The notes under the pieces are model-generated. The model had not been told where the DNA came from, did not search any database, and saw nothing but the letters and a program-made list of their open reading frames with translations. From Photobacterium jeanii (GTDB lineage: Bacteria; Pseudomonadota; Gammaproteobacteria; Enterobacterales; Vibrionaceae), in the NCBI RefSeq assembly GCF_001650345.1, contig NZ_LVHF01000012.1, forward strand, positions 248,001 through 312,000: a stretch of DNA of 64,000 nt. Reading direction: 5' to 3'. Shown here one piece after another: positions 1 through 8,348 of this stretch; the first letter of the stretch is position 1, and every line of letters starts with the position of its first letter. The position numbers and the translations under genes were made by a program.

Positions 1-249
1 TTGCCAGCCATCAATTTCCTCATACTGAGGCACTTCAGAAAGTAGCTCTAAGATCTGCTGACCGTACTCACTTGCTACTTCTGCGTAAATATCGTCGATA
101 TTAGCGTAGAAGTGGTATGCCGAACTCTTTGGTACGTCTGCACGCTGTGCGATGTCGGCAAAAGTCACTTCGGAAATATCCATTTCAGTAAGCAGCTCAC
201 GTGTTGCCGCTTTTAACTCTGCTCTACGCTTAATGCCCCTAGCTTGCAT
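1..249 (-). CDS. TetR-family transcriptional regulator, C-terminus outside the window
   Basis: The N-terminal 83 residues read leftward without a stop from an ATG at 249, preceded by TAAGGA. They show a TetR-type helix-turn-helix: the helix 'EVTFADIAQRADVPKSSAYHFY' region spans about residues 25-46, with the usual SxxYHFY recognition end. TetR proteins are dimeric repressors whose C-terminal domain binds a small ligand; that domain lies beyond the window edge, so the ligand and target cannot be judged. It faces away from dtpA across a 340-base gap and may control its own promoter there. The family call is confident and the role is unknown. Confidence 0.85.
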   Translation of the reverse strand, partial: MQARGIKRRAELKAATRELLTEMDISEVTFADIAQRADVPKSSAYHFYANIDDIYAEVASEYGQQILELLSEVPQYEEIDGWQ

Positions 250-589
250 ATGCTTCCTTACAACTTTTTTTCGTATTGGGGGGAGACTATAACGCAATCC
301 GTAACATGTTGCTAACTTGTTGTTTATTAGTCTGCTTTATCATCTTTTGAGTCAATTTTTACTCAAGTTAATTTGGTGGGTTTGGATGTTTAACCAGATT
401 GAGTACGTAATATTTATACGGTGAACCCTTAATTTAAGTTGTTGATTTTAAATTGTGCAACCAAATTTCTATGAATGAGATTCTTGTCACACGTAATATT
501 TAGAAACAACCACATTAATCACTTTATTTATTTCCTATAGGAGGTTAAATTGCCGCTCAAATTATAAAGAGCTAGGGATTATTACCGTA
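250..589. other. Divergent intergenic region between tetR and dtpA
   Basis: This AT-rich stretch must hold the promoters of the TetR gene (leftward) and dtpA (rightward). Visible items are a 6-bp inverted repeat TTGAGT/ACTCAA at 347-352 and 361-366, and a perfect AGGAGG at 539-544 that precedes a TTG-started five-codon frame (550-567) rather than the dtpA start. I cannot place a convincing -35/-10 pair. No gene-sized reading frame is present. Confidence 0.5.
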
Positions 590-2077
590 ATGTCTAAAAA
601 TGTTAGTATTTTCGACCAACCAAAACCGTTTAAGATGATCTTCTTCATCGAGCTATGGGAGCGTTTTGGTTACTATGGCCTGCAGGGCATTCTTGCTGTT
701 TTCTTCGTTAACCAACTTGGTTTCTCACAGCAAGATTCTTTCGTTACATTTGGTGCATTCGCCGCTTTGGTGTACGGTCTTGTGTCAGTGGGTGGTTATG
801 TAGGTGACCACGTTTTAGGTACAAAACGCACTATGATCTTCGGTGCTATTGTACTGGCCGCTGGCTACTTCTTAATGGGCTTTTCTATTCTAGAGCCTCG
901 CTTCATTTATTTTGCATTAGGTGCAATCGCTGTGGGTAACGGCTTGTTTAAAGCAAACCCTTCAAGCCTACTTGCTAAATGTTATGAAGAAGGCGATAGC
1001 CGTCTTGATGGTGCATTTACGCTGTACTACATGTCTATCAATATCGGCTCTTTGGTATCACTTTCTCTAAGCCCTGTAATTGCGGCAAGCTTTGGCTACG
1101 CAACAGCATTTGTTGTTTGTGGTCTTGGTTTGATTGCTAGCCTAATAAGCTACGTGATGTTCCGCAAAACAGTAGAAGGCATTGGTTCAGATCCTGATTC
1201 AAAACCAATGAACCCTAAACACCTAGCAATGGTGGTTGCTGGTACCGTTGTTTCTACGCTTATCTGTGCATGGTTACTACAAAACATCTTTATGGCTAAC
1301 GTTGTACTTGGTCTGATTGGTGTGGGTGTGGTTAGCATCTTCATGAAAGAAACCTTCAAAGTTCAAGGTGCTGCACGTAAGAAAATGATTGTGGCATTTG
1401 TTCTTATGCTTCAAGCGATTGTGTTCTACGTTCTATACGCACAAATGCCAACATCGCTTAACTTCTTTGCGATTTACAACGTACGTACTGAAATTCTAGG
1501 TTTCAACGTTAACCCTGTAAGCCTTCAAGCGCTTAACCCATTCTGGGTTGTACTATGTAGCCCAATTTTGGCTTACCTATACACTTACTACGGTAGCCGT
1601 GGGCGTGACCTTTCAATGCCAGGTAAATTCACCGTTGGGATGTTCATGTGTGCATTTGGTTTCTTGTCAGTAGCAGCTGCGGGTCTGTGGTTTGCTGATG
1701 AAGCCGGTATGGTCTCTGTAGGTTGGATGGTATTAGTTTACTTATTCCAAAGCTTGGGTGAACTGCTAATTAGTGGTCTTGGTTTGGCTATGGTGGCAAG
1801 TCTTGTGCCTCAGCGCCTAATGGGCTTCACAATGGGTGCATGGTTCCTAACACAAGCGGCTTCGTTCATCATTGGTGGTTACGTAGCGTCTTTCAGTGCA
1901 ACGCCAGAAAACGTGACAGATCCACTACAAACATTGCCACTATATACTGAAGTGTTCCAAAACATTGGTATTGTGACATTGGCTGTCGCTGTTCTAATGG
2001 CAATCACTACGCCACTACTATCTCGCATGATGAATGCAAAAGATGAAGAAACAGTAGCAGAGCTAGCAACAAACTAA
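590..2077 (+). CDS. dtpA: Proton-dependent oligopeptide transporter, DtpA type
   Basis: This is a 495-residue inner-membrane carrier of the POT/PTR family, which imports di- and tripeptides with protons. The family signature ExxERFxYY is present near residue 21 ([10 protein letters not shown]). Next comes the conserved GGxxGDxxLGTKR-type stretch around residues 67-80, and [13 protein letters not shown] around residues 116-128, all very close to E. coli DtpA. Length matches the family (about 490-500) and about 14 hydrophobic segments can be seen. The ATG at 590 starts the conserved N-terminus, but only a weak ribosome site precedes it. It stands alone and is followed by a strong terminator. 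DtpA versus its paralogue DtpB cannot be fully settled by eye. Confidence 0.9.
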   Translation: MSKNVSIFDQPKPFKMIFFIELWERFGYYGLQGILAVFFVNQLGFSQQDSFVTFGAFAALVYGLVSVGGYVGDHVLGTKRTMIFGAIVLAAGYFLMGFSILEPRFIYFALGAIAVGNGLFKANPSSLLAKCYEEGDSRLDGAFTLYYMSINIGSLVSLSLSPVIAASFGYATAFVVCGLGLIASLISYVMFRKTVEGIGSDPDSKPMNPKHLAMVVAGTVVSTLICAWLLQNIFMANVVLGLIGVGVVSIFMKETFKVQGAARKKMIVAFVLMLQAIVFYVLYAQMPTSLNFFAIYNVRTEILGFNVNPVSLQALNPFWVVLCSPILAYLYTYYGSRGRDLSMPGKFTVGMFMCAFGFLSVAAAGLWFADEAGMVSVGWMVLVYLFQSLGELLISGLGLAMVASLVPQRLMGFTMGAWFLTQAASFIIGGYVASFSATPENVTDPLQTLPLYTEVFQNIGIVTLAVAVLMAITTPLLSRMMNAKDEETVAELATN

Positions 2078-2142
2078 TTGCTATAAACTAATAATTACGG
2101 CTATTGATTAGAAGTATTTAATTAGTTGTAGGATGAAAAACT

Positions 2143-2175
2143 AAGCCTCGTTGAGTGATCTGCGAGGCTTTTTTG
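2143..2175. terminator. Bidirectional terminator between dtpA and the PAAR gene
   Basis: The hairpin AAGCCTCG (2143-2150) pairs with CGAGGCTT (2163-2170) and is followed by a T-run on the + strand. On the - strand it is followed by AGTTTTT, so it can end both the rightward dtpA transcript and the leftward vgrG-PAAR transcript. Confidence 0.85.
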
Positions 2176-2208
2176 TTTTGAAAAATCGATGTAGTAGCTA
2201 ACAGTGTA

Positions 2209-2505
2209 TTAGCCACCAACCAGAACGGTAGGCATTCCCATTACAATGGTGCCGCCATGTGCGGTCATATCACCCATACGAGCTGCGGGCTTGTTATTAA
2301 TAAGTACCGTTGCACTGCCTTTTATCACGCTGTCTGGTGGACCAACACAAACACACATCTGGCCCATGGTTGCCGCAGGTAAGTTACCAATAAGCACTGT
2401 TGTTGGTAGTGGCAACAAGGGACCGCCGACATGCGGGATAGGGACTACAGCTGGCGTTTGCATGGGGCAAACATGCATATCTGTTGCTCTTGCGGCGGGT
2501 AGCAT
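2209..2505 (-). CDS. PAAR-repeat spike-tip protein of the T6SS
   Basis: This is a 98-residue protein that is essentially all PAAR domain. Repeated Pro-Ala-Ala-Arg-like turns (NLPAATMG, NNKPAARMGD) are spaced by short strands, and candidate metal-binding His/Cys residues are present (H11, C13, H83). PAAR proteins cap the VgrG trimer as a sharp cone and may carry effectors. This one has no extension, so any cargo would have to bind non-covalently. It is the last gene of a leftward vgrG unit; its ATG follows AAAGGA. The family call is confident. Confidence 0.88.
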   Translation of the reverse strand: MLPAARATDMHVCPMQTPAVVPIPHVGGPLLPLPTTVLIGNLPAATMGQMCVCVGPPDSVIKGSATVLINNKPAARMGDMTAHGGTIVMGMPTVLVGG

Positions 2506-2540
2506 AATGATTCCTTTATTGAACTGTCGGAAGGCGGATG

Positions 2541-3122
2541 TTATTCGGTTTGGCCGTTACCACCTTGGGCAATGTTTAAGCCAATATTAAAAAAGGCGAT
2601 GTATCTCTTCTTAGCTTCATCACCTTCAACTTCATCATTGATAGGAAGAGCAGCACAAAGGTTAATTGCGCCAGCAACCGCGTGGGCATAGAGATTCGCT
2701 GGTGGTGGTACTACAGGATCACTAGGACTTGTCATGCTGCCGCCACTCCAGAACGCGGCTTGTGCTACCCAACCAGCCCCTGTTTGTAAATCAGCTTTGG
2801 TTGCCATTTGTTCAGCAAAGCGGCGTGCTGTTTCATCAGGGGTATGAACCCAAGCCTTTGCTGCGCGAACGGCATTTGATTCGTCTTCACTCCAGTCAGG
2901 ACGTAAACTGGCACAGCAACAAGCCCACCAAACCGCTTCACGAACAGGGAGGGCGTGGGCAAGAAATATGGCGGTATCAGAATAAAGCTCTGCATTAATG
3001 GCGGCGCGAATGAGTGAAGCTGGTTGTTCGTGTTGTTTTGCGAGTGTGAGTAGCTCTTCACTTGCTTCATACAGGTCAAGAATATCTGTCGCATTCAATT
3101 GAGGGATTTTTAAGTATTGCAT
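2541..3122 (-). CDS. T6SS-associated protein of unknown function (DUF6931-like)
   Basis: This 193-residue soluble protein has no signal peptide or membrane segment. It begins with a leucine/alanine-rich helical region and carries a W-W-A-C-C-C stretch near residue 65 followed by RPDW. It resembles the small accessory proteins placed between vgrG and PAAR genes in vibrio T6SS loci; I recall the family as DUF6931, but cannot confirm that without a profile search. Its start overlaps the vgrG stop by one base (TAATG), implying translational coupling. Position suggests a loading or adaptor role for the VgrG-PAAR tip, which is inference only. Confidence 0.6.
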   Translation of the reverse strand: MQYLKIPQLNATDILDLYEASEELLTLAKQHEQPASLIRAAINAELYSDTAIFLAHALPVREAVWWACCCASLRPDWSEDESNAVRAAKAWVHTPDETARRFAEQMATKADLQTGAGWVAQAAFWSGGSMTSPSDPVVPPPANLYAHAVAGAINLCAALPINDEVEGDEAKKRYIAFFNIGLNIAQGGNGQTE

Positions 3123-5128
3123 TAGTTTACCTTCGCGATTGCGCCTTGAATTTGTACCATAGCCCCAGCTTTTACTTGGGTCATTGCACTGCCATTAATA
3201 CCCACAATCGCACCTTTAAAGTCAGCTTTTGCTTTACCTTCCACTGCGACCATAGTGCCTTTAAGGTTGGCAGTGCCTTTGGCATCGACAGTGACTTGAG
3301 TACCTGAAATCTTGATGCCGCTTTGACTAATTTCAATTGCATTTGCACCAACACTTAACTTGATTTTTGTTTTGCCTTTGAGCTCTATGGTTTGTCCATC
3401 AATGGTGACTTTAGAACTGGCGCTGATTTCTGCATTTTTGCTCGCTTTTGCAGTTACGCTCGCATCCGATGTTAAGCTAATGTCTTTTGCAGCCTTATTA
3501 GATAGGGTATCTTCAGTTTCAAACGACATGGCTTCTTTGCTCTTGATCGCGAGCGTTTTGGTGACGTCCATTGTTGCCAAGCCTGCGATGGTCTGTTTTT
3601 TGTCTTTTTTGACATTCACCGTTAGATCTTTTTCGGCTTGCAGATAGATCTCTTCCTTGTCTTTTTTATCTTCAAAGCGTAATTCATTCGCGGTACTGCT
3701 ATTACCGTTTGGGGTAGTGCGTGTTTTTATCCCTGATTGGGTTGCCGTACTATAAGGTGGTTTGTTTTTCTTTGTGTAGATAGAACCACTCACTACTGGG
3801 CGATCAGGATCACCATCAATAAAACTCACTAAGACTTGGTCACCAACCCGAGGAATAAATTGAATACCGAAGCCATTGCTTGCCGTGGCCTGCGCAACAG
3901 GCACCCAGCAGGAACTCTTCTCATTGGTTTGGCCATCTTTATCCCAATGAAAATGCACTTTGATCCGACCAAGATTGTCTTGGTTAGTCTCTTCGTTTTT
4001 TGGACCCGTTACTATGGCACTTTGCACACTGTAAATCGCAGGTTTAGCGATAAACTCTGGACGCCAAGTTAGGCTTGAAGGCACGCACTGAAACTCATTA
4101 CGGTATTCTGCTTGCTGTACACCTTCGTCGGCTGTAATCCAGTGTGTTGCTTGCGTGATCACATATTCTTGGTTGTAGTCCGATTCTGTGTGATCTGTTA
4201 GCTTAAACCTCTGCCCGCAATTAATAGCGGTGTTAGTAGAAGAAGCGTGAATCAAGACTTTTTGACTATCGATTCGCTCCATCTGTTTTTTGGCGGCATC
4301 ACGAGTCGTGGATTTGTCACTAATGCCTTGGCCAAAGAAGTGATGACTTAGCGCGCTGACTTTGCTCTTACTACTGGATGAGCGTTCACCGCTATCAAGC
4401 ACATCTGCTGTTTCATGGTTGAAGTCTGCAAGAGATAACTTGCTAGCACCTAGCTTGTTACTAAAGTGCCACTCGCTAATCGCATCACGTTTATCTTTTG
4501 CCTTGGCAACAAATGGAATACGGTTTCCTTCAATGGTTTTGAAATCTTGGTTGCTGTCACCAATGATGACTAGAGGTTTTTTGCTGCTGTGATCGACATG
4601 GTAATGCCATCCTTCACTCGCAAGTAAGCGCTGTAAAAAACGACTGTCGGTTTCATTAAATTGAATACAGTAACTATGTTTGATCCCCGCACTACGCATA
4701 GAGAGTTTGAAGTGTGATTTGAAACCTGAGCTGGATAAAACTTTTTCCACGATTTGCTTTGTCGTCATGTCTTGAAAAACTTGACTCGAGCTTCGAAACG
4801 TTAAAATGGAGAAGGGGTCAATACCTTCAATTTTGTAGGTGTAAAGTTGCTTATTAATATCGAACTTCACATTTTCAATGCTGCTAACGATGCCATAAAA
4901 ACGTTTCGCTTCTTTACGTAATCCTTCAAAACCTGGTGAGTAATTTATATCAAGCGTTTTACCTAACACACTTTCAGTAATGGGATCTGTAGTGGTAAGA
5001 AGTGCACAATATGAAGCTGGGTCTGATAATTTTTCACAGACCTTCAGCTTAATCACAATATAAGGTCCTTTACCATCAATGGTGGCAAGTATTGGACGTT
5101 GTTCTTCTTTATATTCTACAGATGTCAT
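3122..5128 (-). CDS. vgrG: T6SS spike protein VgrG (TssI)
   Basis: This 668-residue VgrG is the trimeric spike, a phage gp27/gp5 homologue, that sits on the Hcp tube and punctures the target. The N-terminal gp27-like part covers about residues 1-370, with the typical late-chaperone-site 'QFNETDSRFLQRLLASEGW'. An OB-fold region with the conserved GxQFIPRVGDQVLVSFIDGDPDRP follows (about 415-445). A long gp5-like beta-helix of short repeats fills residues 480-668. There is no enzymatic C-terminal extension, so this is a structural rather than an evolved VgrG. Effector delivery would go through the downstream small protein or the PAAR. It is divergent from tssA across a 714-base AT-rich gap. Confidence 0.95.
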   Translation of the reverse strand: MTSVEYKEEQRPILATIDGKGPYIVIKLKVCEKLSDPASYCALLTTTDPITESVLGKTLDINYSPGFEGLRKEAKRFYGIVSSIENVKFDINKQLYTYKIEGIDPFSILTFRSSSQVFQDMTTKQIVEKVLSSSGFKSHFKLSMRSAGIKHSYCIQFNETDSRFLQRLLASEGWHYHVDHSSKKPLVIIGDSNQDFKTIEGNRIPFVAKAKDKRDAISEWHFSNKLGASKLSLADFNHETADVLDSGERSSSSKSKVSALSHHFFGQGISDKSTTRDAAKKQMERIDSQKVLIHASSTNTAINCGQRFKLTDHTESDYNQEYVITQATHWITADEGVQQAEYRNEFQCVPSSLTWRPEFIAKPAIYSVQSAIVTGPKNEETNQDNLGRIKVHFHWDKDGQTNEKSSCWVPVAQATASNGFGIQFIPRVGDQVLVSFIDGDPDRPVVSGSIYTKKNKPPYSTATQSGIKTRTTPNGNSSTANELRFEDKKDKEEIYLQAEKDLTVNVKKDKKQTIAGLATMDVTKTLAIKSKEAMSFETEDTLSNKAAKDISLTSDASVTAKASKNAEISASSKVTIDGQTIELKGKTKIKLSVGANAIEISQSGIKISGTQVTVDAKGTANLKGTMVAVEGKAKADFKGAIVGINGSAMTQVKAGAMVQIQGAIAKVN

Positions 5129-5842
5129 TTTATTCTTAGCCTTAAATAATAGAGCTTTTATTCTAATTTTATTTATATTCTCTTGATTGAATATGTCGTT
5201 CTAATACTTTTGGGGTAGGCGGTTGTTGGTAAAGAAACAATAGGTTCTCGAATCGGTTGTTTTTTAATACAGCACGATACTAAGCGTTAATTAATATCCT
5301 TTCAATATAATTCAATTAGACCGACTGGTTTACTTTTCTTTTAGCAGTCATGAGTTAATCAACGGCAGTTGTAGGCTAACTTTTGTAGAAAAGGCAATAT
5401 TTATAAAATAAGCGAAGTTTATTATTTATATAATATAAAACCAATTGCATCACTTGGTTAAAAATAAATCTATTCACGCACTTTATAAGTGTATTTTAAA
5501 TGTATTTTTACAAGTTTTAGATAATTAAATATTAATTTTAACAGGATTTAACTGTAATTGTTTCGATGTAACTTATTAATTAATAACGATTATTTATGAT
5601 TTTGTTGTGAGTGTGTGTTACTGGTAATCCATTTATACGCACATCGTACCAGTAAAAATTTGTTTCTATAATAAATAAAAAAAGATATTGTTGAGTTATT
5701 GGAAAACACAGTTTTATATATTTTATAAATGCATGCTTATGAGTATTTTTCTTATAAGTTTATTGTTTATTTTTGACTGGTTAATGTGATTCCATGTCTT
5801 TAGTAAGGTTTATCAAATAACAATAATAATAAAAGGTTTGCT
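5129..5842. other. Long AT-rich divergent promoter region between vgrG and tssA
   Basis: These 714 bases contain no credible gene and are much richer in A+T than their surroundings, as is common for xenogeneically silenced (H-NS-type) promoters. I looked for a sigma-54 element (GG-N10-GC) and did not find a convincing one. Two inverted repeats stand out: TTACTGGTA/TACCAGTAA (5618-5626 and 5647-5655) and AACCAA/TTGGTT (5439-5444 and 5454-5459). The promoters of both the spike unit and the main T6SS operon must lie here. Confidence 0.6.
5618..5655. promoter_or_regulatory. Perfect 9-bp inverted repeat upstream of tssA
   Basis: TTACTGGTA at 5618-5626 and TACCAGTAA at 5647-5655 are exact inverted copies with a 20-base spacer, about 190 bases before tssA. 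No T-run follows, so a terminator is unlikely. It may be a two-site operator or a leader RNA stem for the T6SS operon. Confidence 0.4.
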
Positions 5843-7201
5843 ATGCGGTTTACTGATGATAAAGCTATCGAGCTTTCAAGTCCGATTAATGAAGAAGGGT
5901 TTTGCGGAGGCTATTTAAAGTCAAATAGACAGCTTTTTAGACCATTAAGAAATGAGTTTAATCTAGCTCAAACCTCTCAGCGTCAATTGGTTCAAAACCC
6001 TGACCCAAACGAAATTGACGCCCTTCATGAAAGCAATGTTCAAAACTGGTCTGCGCTGTCAGATTCTCTTTATGACGTATTTAAAACGTCTTCTCGTGAT
6101 ATTGAACTTGCATCATGGATGCTAACTGCCCAAGTAATCTCTGACTCTAGTTTACAGTCTGCAAATAATTTCAGTGGATGGTTCGCTTCATTGGTTCAAG
6201 ACCATTGGCAATCGCTACATCCAATTTTACCCGAAGGTAAGATCCGTGCTGATGATGATTTTGGAAAAGCCAAAGAGATAGCTGAATTCAAACTCAAAGC
6301 CTTCATTCAATTAACCGGTGAATCTGAAGATAGCTCGCTGCTTTATTCCCCATTATTAATGTTGCCTTTAATTGGCGACTTAACGTATTCCCGCTATTTG
6401 AGTGAAGAGCGTAAAGGTAGCTTGGCTGAACTAAGACAAACCTACCATAGCATTGCGATGACACATCGTAATGACGTCACTCTCTTAGTGAATAACTTGG
6501 ATGCGATTCGTACCAATCTGACTGAGATTGAATCCCAGGTAAAACAATACAGCCAAGAGTATTTACTCGCTGCTCCAAGTTTTCAGTTTGTTTTGGGGCT
6601 ACTAACTAAGCTCATCAACGTTATTGACCACATTGCTGGCGTTAAGCCTGAGTCTCAAATAACGACCTCAATTATCGAAGAGAGCAGCAGTGCTGAAGAA
6701 CCGCACACTGAGGTGAATGCAACGACAGAGGGAGAGGCTATGACAACGAGTAATGTTGAGCAAGTGATGGTTTCAGCTCCAGCTGCAATACAAACAGTAA
6801 CACCTGTGTCGTTCACATCAATTGCGGATATGCAGGTCAAAAATCGTGATCAAGCATTTCACCAAATGCGTGAGTTAGCAGAGTTTTTTAAGAAAACAGA
6901 GCCGCACAGCCCAGTCTCTTATTTGCTAGAAAAAGCCATTCGTTGGGGTTACTTGTCGCTGCCTGAATTGATGTCAGAAATGCTTTCACATCAGCAAGAT
7001 ACGATTAACAGCGTCTTTAATTTATCCGGTTTGGACGAAGACGGTCAAACACAATTACCCGAGAGAAATATGGCTCAGCCATCAGTAGCTACGGCTTCAA
7101 TCTCTGTTGCAGAGCCAAGCCCAGCTGTTGTGCCGGAAGAGCCAGCCAAGGAAAAACAAGAGGAACAGGAAGATACATCCAGCAGTGATTCACTGTGGTA
7201 A
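5843..7201 (+). CDS. tssA: T6SS baseplate/sheath-assembly protein TssA
   Basis: This 452-residue TssA has an ImpA-type N-terminal domain at about residues 1-200 (GWF...VQDHWQSLHPILPEG, then LPLIGDLTYSRYL), an acidic low-complexity linker around 265-325, and a short C-terminal helical region containing the family-like EPHSPVSYLLEKAIRWGYLSLPELM (about 353-378). TssA proteins prime the baseplate and guide tail polymerisation. The length fits the VasJ-like class with a shortened C-terminus rather than a ring-forming long TssA. It is the first gene of the rightward T6SS operon, with AAAGG before its ATG; hcp follows after 41 bases. Confidence 0.88.
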   Translation: MRFTDDKAIELSSPINEEGFCGGYLKSNRQLFRPLRNEFNLAQTSQRQLVQNPDPNEIDALHESNVQNWSALSDSLYDVFKTSSRDIELASWMLTAQVISDSSLQSANNFSGWFASLVQDHWQSLHPILPEGKIRADDDFGKAKEIAEFKLKAFIQLTGESEDSSLLYSPLLMLPLIGDLTYSRYLSEERKGSLAELRQTYHSIAMTHRNDVTLLVNNLDAIRTNLTEIESQVKQYSQEYLLAAPSFQFVLGLLTKLINVIDHIAGVKPESQITTSIIEESSSAEEPHTEVNATTEGEAMTTSNVEQVMVSAPAAIQTVTPVSFTSIADMQVKNRDQAFHQMRELAEFFKKTEPHSPVSYLLEKAIRWGYLSLPELMSEMLSHQQDTINSVFNLSGLDEDGQTQLPERNMAQPSVATASISVAEPSPAVVPEEPAKEKQEEQEDTSSSDSLW

Positions 7202-7242
7202 TCGACCTGTATTGCAAACAATAAAGATAGAGAGGAAATGTT

Positions 7243-7761
7243 ATGGCGAGCATCTATATGCGTATAGAAGGCGTTAAAGTAGAAGGTGGTGCAACTGTTG
7301 AAGGTCTACCAAAAGACGGTTGGTTTGCACTTAACTCATACAGCTGGGGTGCTGTTCGTCAAGTAGCGATGGACATCGGTAACGGCAACAATGCTGACTC
7401 AGGCATGGTTGCGATGAGCGAAGTTAACATTACTAAAGAAGTTGATGGTGCTTCAGAAGATCTACTTTCATTCCTATTTAACCCAGGTGCAGAAGGTAAA
7501 GATGTAGATATCGTATTTACAAAACCTGCACGTGACGGTTCTGGCGCAGAGATCTACTTCCAAGTTGGTCTGAAAAAAGCACGTCTAGTGTCTTACAACG
7601 TAAGTGGTAGCGATGGTTCTCAACCATTTGAAAGCATTGCACTTTCTTACATCCAGCTTGATCAGAAACATAAGCATGAAGCTGATGGCGGTAAGATGGT
7701 TGACGGTGGTCTTGTTTCTTACCACGTACCGCAAGGCAAGCTTCTGTCTGGCGCTAAATAA
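7243..7761 (+). CDS. hcp: T6SS inner-tube protein Hcp (TssD)
   Basis: This is 172 residues, the normal length for a vibrio Hcp. The conserved start ASIYMRIEGVKVEGGATVEG leads into a beta-barrel pattern and a C-terminal helix. Hexameric rings stack into the tube that is ejected with the spike. A strong ribosome site (GAGAGGAA) precedes the ATG. A perfect 13-bp hairpin with a GUAA loop lies immediately after the stop; it probably protects the 3' end of a short, abundant hcp message. Codon choice is clearly biased to preferred codons, as expected for a protein made in large amounts. Confidence 0.96.
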   Translation: MASIYMRIEGVKVEGGATVEGLPKDGWFALNSYSWGAVRQVAMDIGNGNNADSGMVAMSEVNITKEVDGASEDLLSFLFNPGAEGKDVDIVFTKPARDGSGAEIYFQVGLKKARLVSYNVSGSDGSQPFESIALSYIQLDQKHKHEADGGKMVDGGLVSYHVPQGKLLSGAK

Positions 7762-7767
7762 TCGCTC

Positions 7768-7797
7768 TTAATGCGCTGCAGTAATGCAGCGCATTAA
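7768..7797 (+). promoter_or_regulatory. Stable GNRA-capped hairpin between hcp and tssB
   Basis: TTAATGCGCTGCA (7768-7780) and TGCAGCGCATTAA (7785-7797) form a perfect 13-bp stem closed by GTAA, a GNRA tetraloop in RNA. No T-run follows directly, so it looks more like an RNA-stabilising or processing element than a plain terminator. Placed here it can make hcp message more abundant than the rest of the operon. Confidence 0.7.
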
Positions 7798-7838
7798 ACC
7801 CGTTGATTATTTTTGAATATTTATAGGTAGGGAAGAGT

Positions 7839-8348
7839 ATGGCTCTCAACTCGCAACATAAGCGTGTAAGCAAAAACCGTGTAAGCATTACTTACGATGT
7901 TGAAACTAACGGTGCAACTGAAACAAAAGAATTGCCTTTTGTTGTTGGTGTTATTGGCGATTTTTCTGGTCATAAACCAGAAAGTGAAAAAGTAGATCTA
8001 GAAGAACGTGAATTTACTGGTGTTGATAAAGACAACTTCGACACTGTGATGGGCCAAATCAACCCACGCCTGTCTTACAAAGTAGATAACAAATTGGCGA
8101 ACGACGATAGCCAATTTGAAGTAAATATCTCACTAAAATCAATGAAAGATTTCCACCCAGAAAGTCTGGTTGAGCAAATCGACCCACTGAAGCAGTTAGT
8201 TGAAACTCGTAATCAACTAAAAGTGCTACTAAGCAAAGCTGATCGCTCTCGCGATCTAGAGCGCTTACTAAAAGAAGTACTACAAAGCACAGATGCGATT
8301 CAACACTTGGCTGAAGAGCTTGGTGTGAAAGGTGGGGAGGAAGAATAA
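7839..8348 (+). CDS. tssB: T6SS contractile sheath small subunit TssB (VipA)
   Basis: This 169-residue protein has the expected length and the conserved ELPFVVGVIGDFSGH motif at about residues 32-46, followed by the KVDLEEREFTGVDKDNFD segment. TssB and TssC interlock to form the contractile sheath around the Hcp tube. Its ATG follows GTAGGGAAGAG. It overlaps the start of tssC by one base (stop TAATG), so the two sheath subunits are translationally coupled at equal ratio. Confidence 0.96.
   Translation: MALNSQHKRVSKNRVSITYDVETNGATETKELPFVVGVIGDFSGHKPESEKVDLEEREFTGVDKDNFDTVMGQINPRLSYKVDNKLANDDSQFEVNISLKSMKDFHPESLVEQIDPLKQLVETRNQLKVLLSKADRSRDLERLLKEVLQSTDAIQHLAEELGVKGGEEE

Noticed and set aside
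2729-4592. Several rightward frames across vgrG and its neighbour
   Set aside because: They have no ribosome sites and no coherent protein features; vgrG on the other strand explains the region.
5129-5842. Sigma-54 promoter for the T6SS operon
   Set aside because: I looked for GG-N10-GC with flanking consensus; the best candidate near GGCAGTTGTAGGC has the wrong spacing (9).
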